Positions 6,905 through 6,905 of a DNA stretch of 6,905 nucleotides are shown here, piece by piece. Positions within the stretch are counted from its first letter, which is position 1. Every line of letters starts with the position of its first letter. The notes under the pieces were generated by a model that worked only from the letters and a program-made list of their open reading frames with translations, was not told where the DNA came from and made no database searches. Location: positions 1-6,905 of the forward strand of contig JAJRTI010000856.1 of NCBI GenBank assembly GCA_024278415.1, in the 5' to 3' direction. A program made the position numbers and the translations under genes. Origin of the DNA: Planctomycetota bacterium. Lineage in GTDB: Bacteria > Planctomycetota > Brocadiia > JAJRTI01.

Positions 6905-6905
6905 G

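Larger units (their letters stand above)
6566..6905. other. Intergenic region without a gene, rich in inverted repeats
   Basis: No credible coding frame is seen in these 340 bases on either strand. They contain the transporter terminator (6593-6623), a nested inverted repeat (6651-6719), small hairpins around CCAGC-CT-GCTGG (6740-6751) and AGTCGCT/AGCGGCT (6754-6760 with 6772-6778, one G-U pair), a 16-bp palindrome (6785-6800) and a paired REP-like element (6827-6904). No convincing promoter for a downstream gene is visible before the window ends. Confidence 0.6.

Overview
The window comes from a GC-rich bacterium (coding regions look well above 60% GC). All recognisable genes lie on the + strand. 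They are the 3' end of a heparinase II/III-like gene, a complete IlvD/Edd-family dehydratase, a complete AMP-forming acetyl-CoA synthetase (acs), and a complete OFA-family major facilitator transporter. Nothing in the sequence fixes the phylum. Large AT-poor intergenic gaps filled with palindromes would suit a planctomycete or related lineage as well as many proteobacteria, so I only offer that as a weak guess.

Layout. Positions 2-595 hold the C-terminal 197 residues of a polysaccharide-lyase-like protein. Positions 596-972 have no convincing gene but carry a weak promoter-like pair, an 8-bp hairpin (804-824), a 51-bp imperfect palindrome (889-939) and a short tandem repeat (938-960). The dehydratase occupies 973-2703. 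Positions 2704-3029 hold an 89-bp multi-hairpin element (2714-2802), a near-consensus sigma-70 promoter (2847-2875) and a leader of about 147 nt ahead of acs (3030-5021). A strong intrinsic terminator (5072-5106) separates acs from the transporter (5150-6565, TTG start). Positions 6566-6905 hold a strong hairpin terminator, a nested inverted-repeat structure (6651-6719), a 16-bp perfect palindrome (6785-6800) and, at the very edge, a 78-bp pair of inverted REP-like hairpins (6827-6904).

How the genes may work together. Acs activates acetate to acetyl-CoA, and the transporter belongs to a family that moves small mono- and dicarboxylates. Their adjacency suggests uptake and activation of acetate or a similar short acid. 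The lyase-like protein and the dehydratase could both belong to acidic-polysaccharide or sugar-acid breakdown, but the 377-bp gap and the unknown substrates make that only a suggestion. There is no phage, CRISPR, toxin-antitoxin or transposase gene here, and I see no clear new multi-gene system. The most unusual content is non-coding: several structurally different palindromic elements. The best is the pair at the right edge, whose two arms differ by compensatory changes that keep both hairpins intact.
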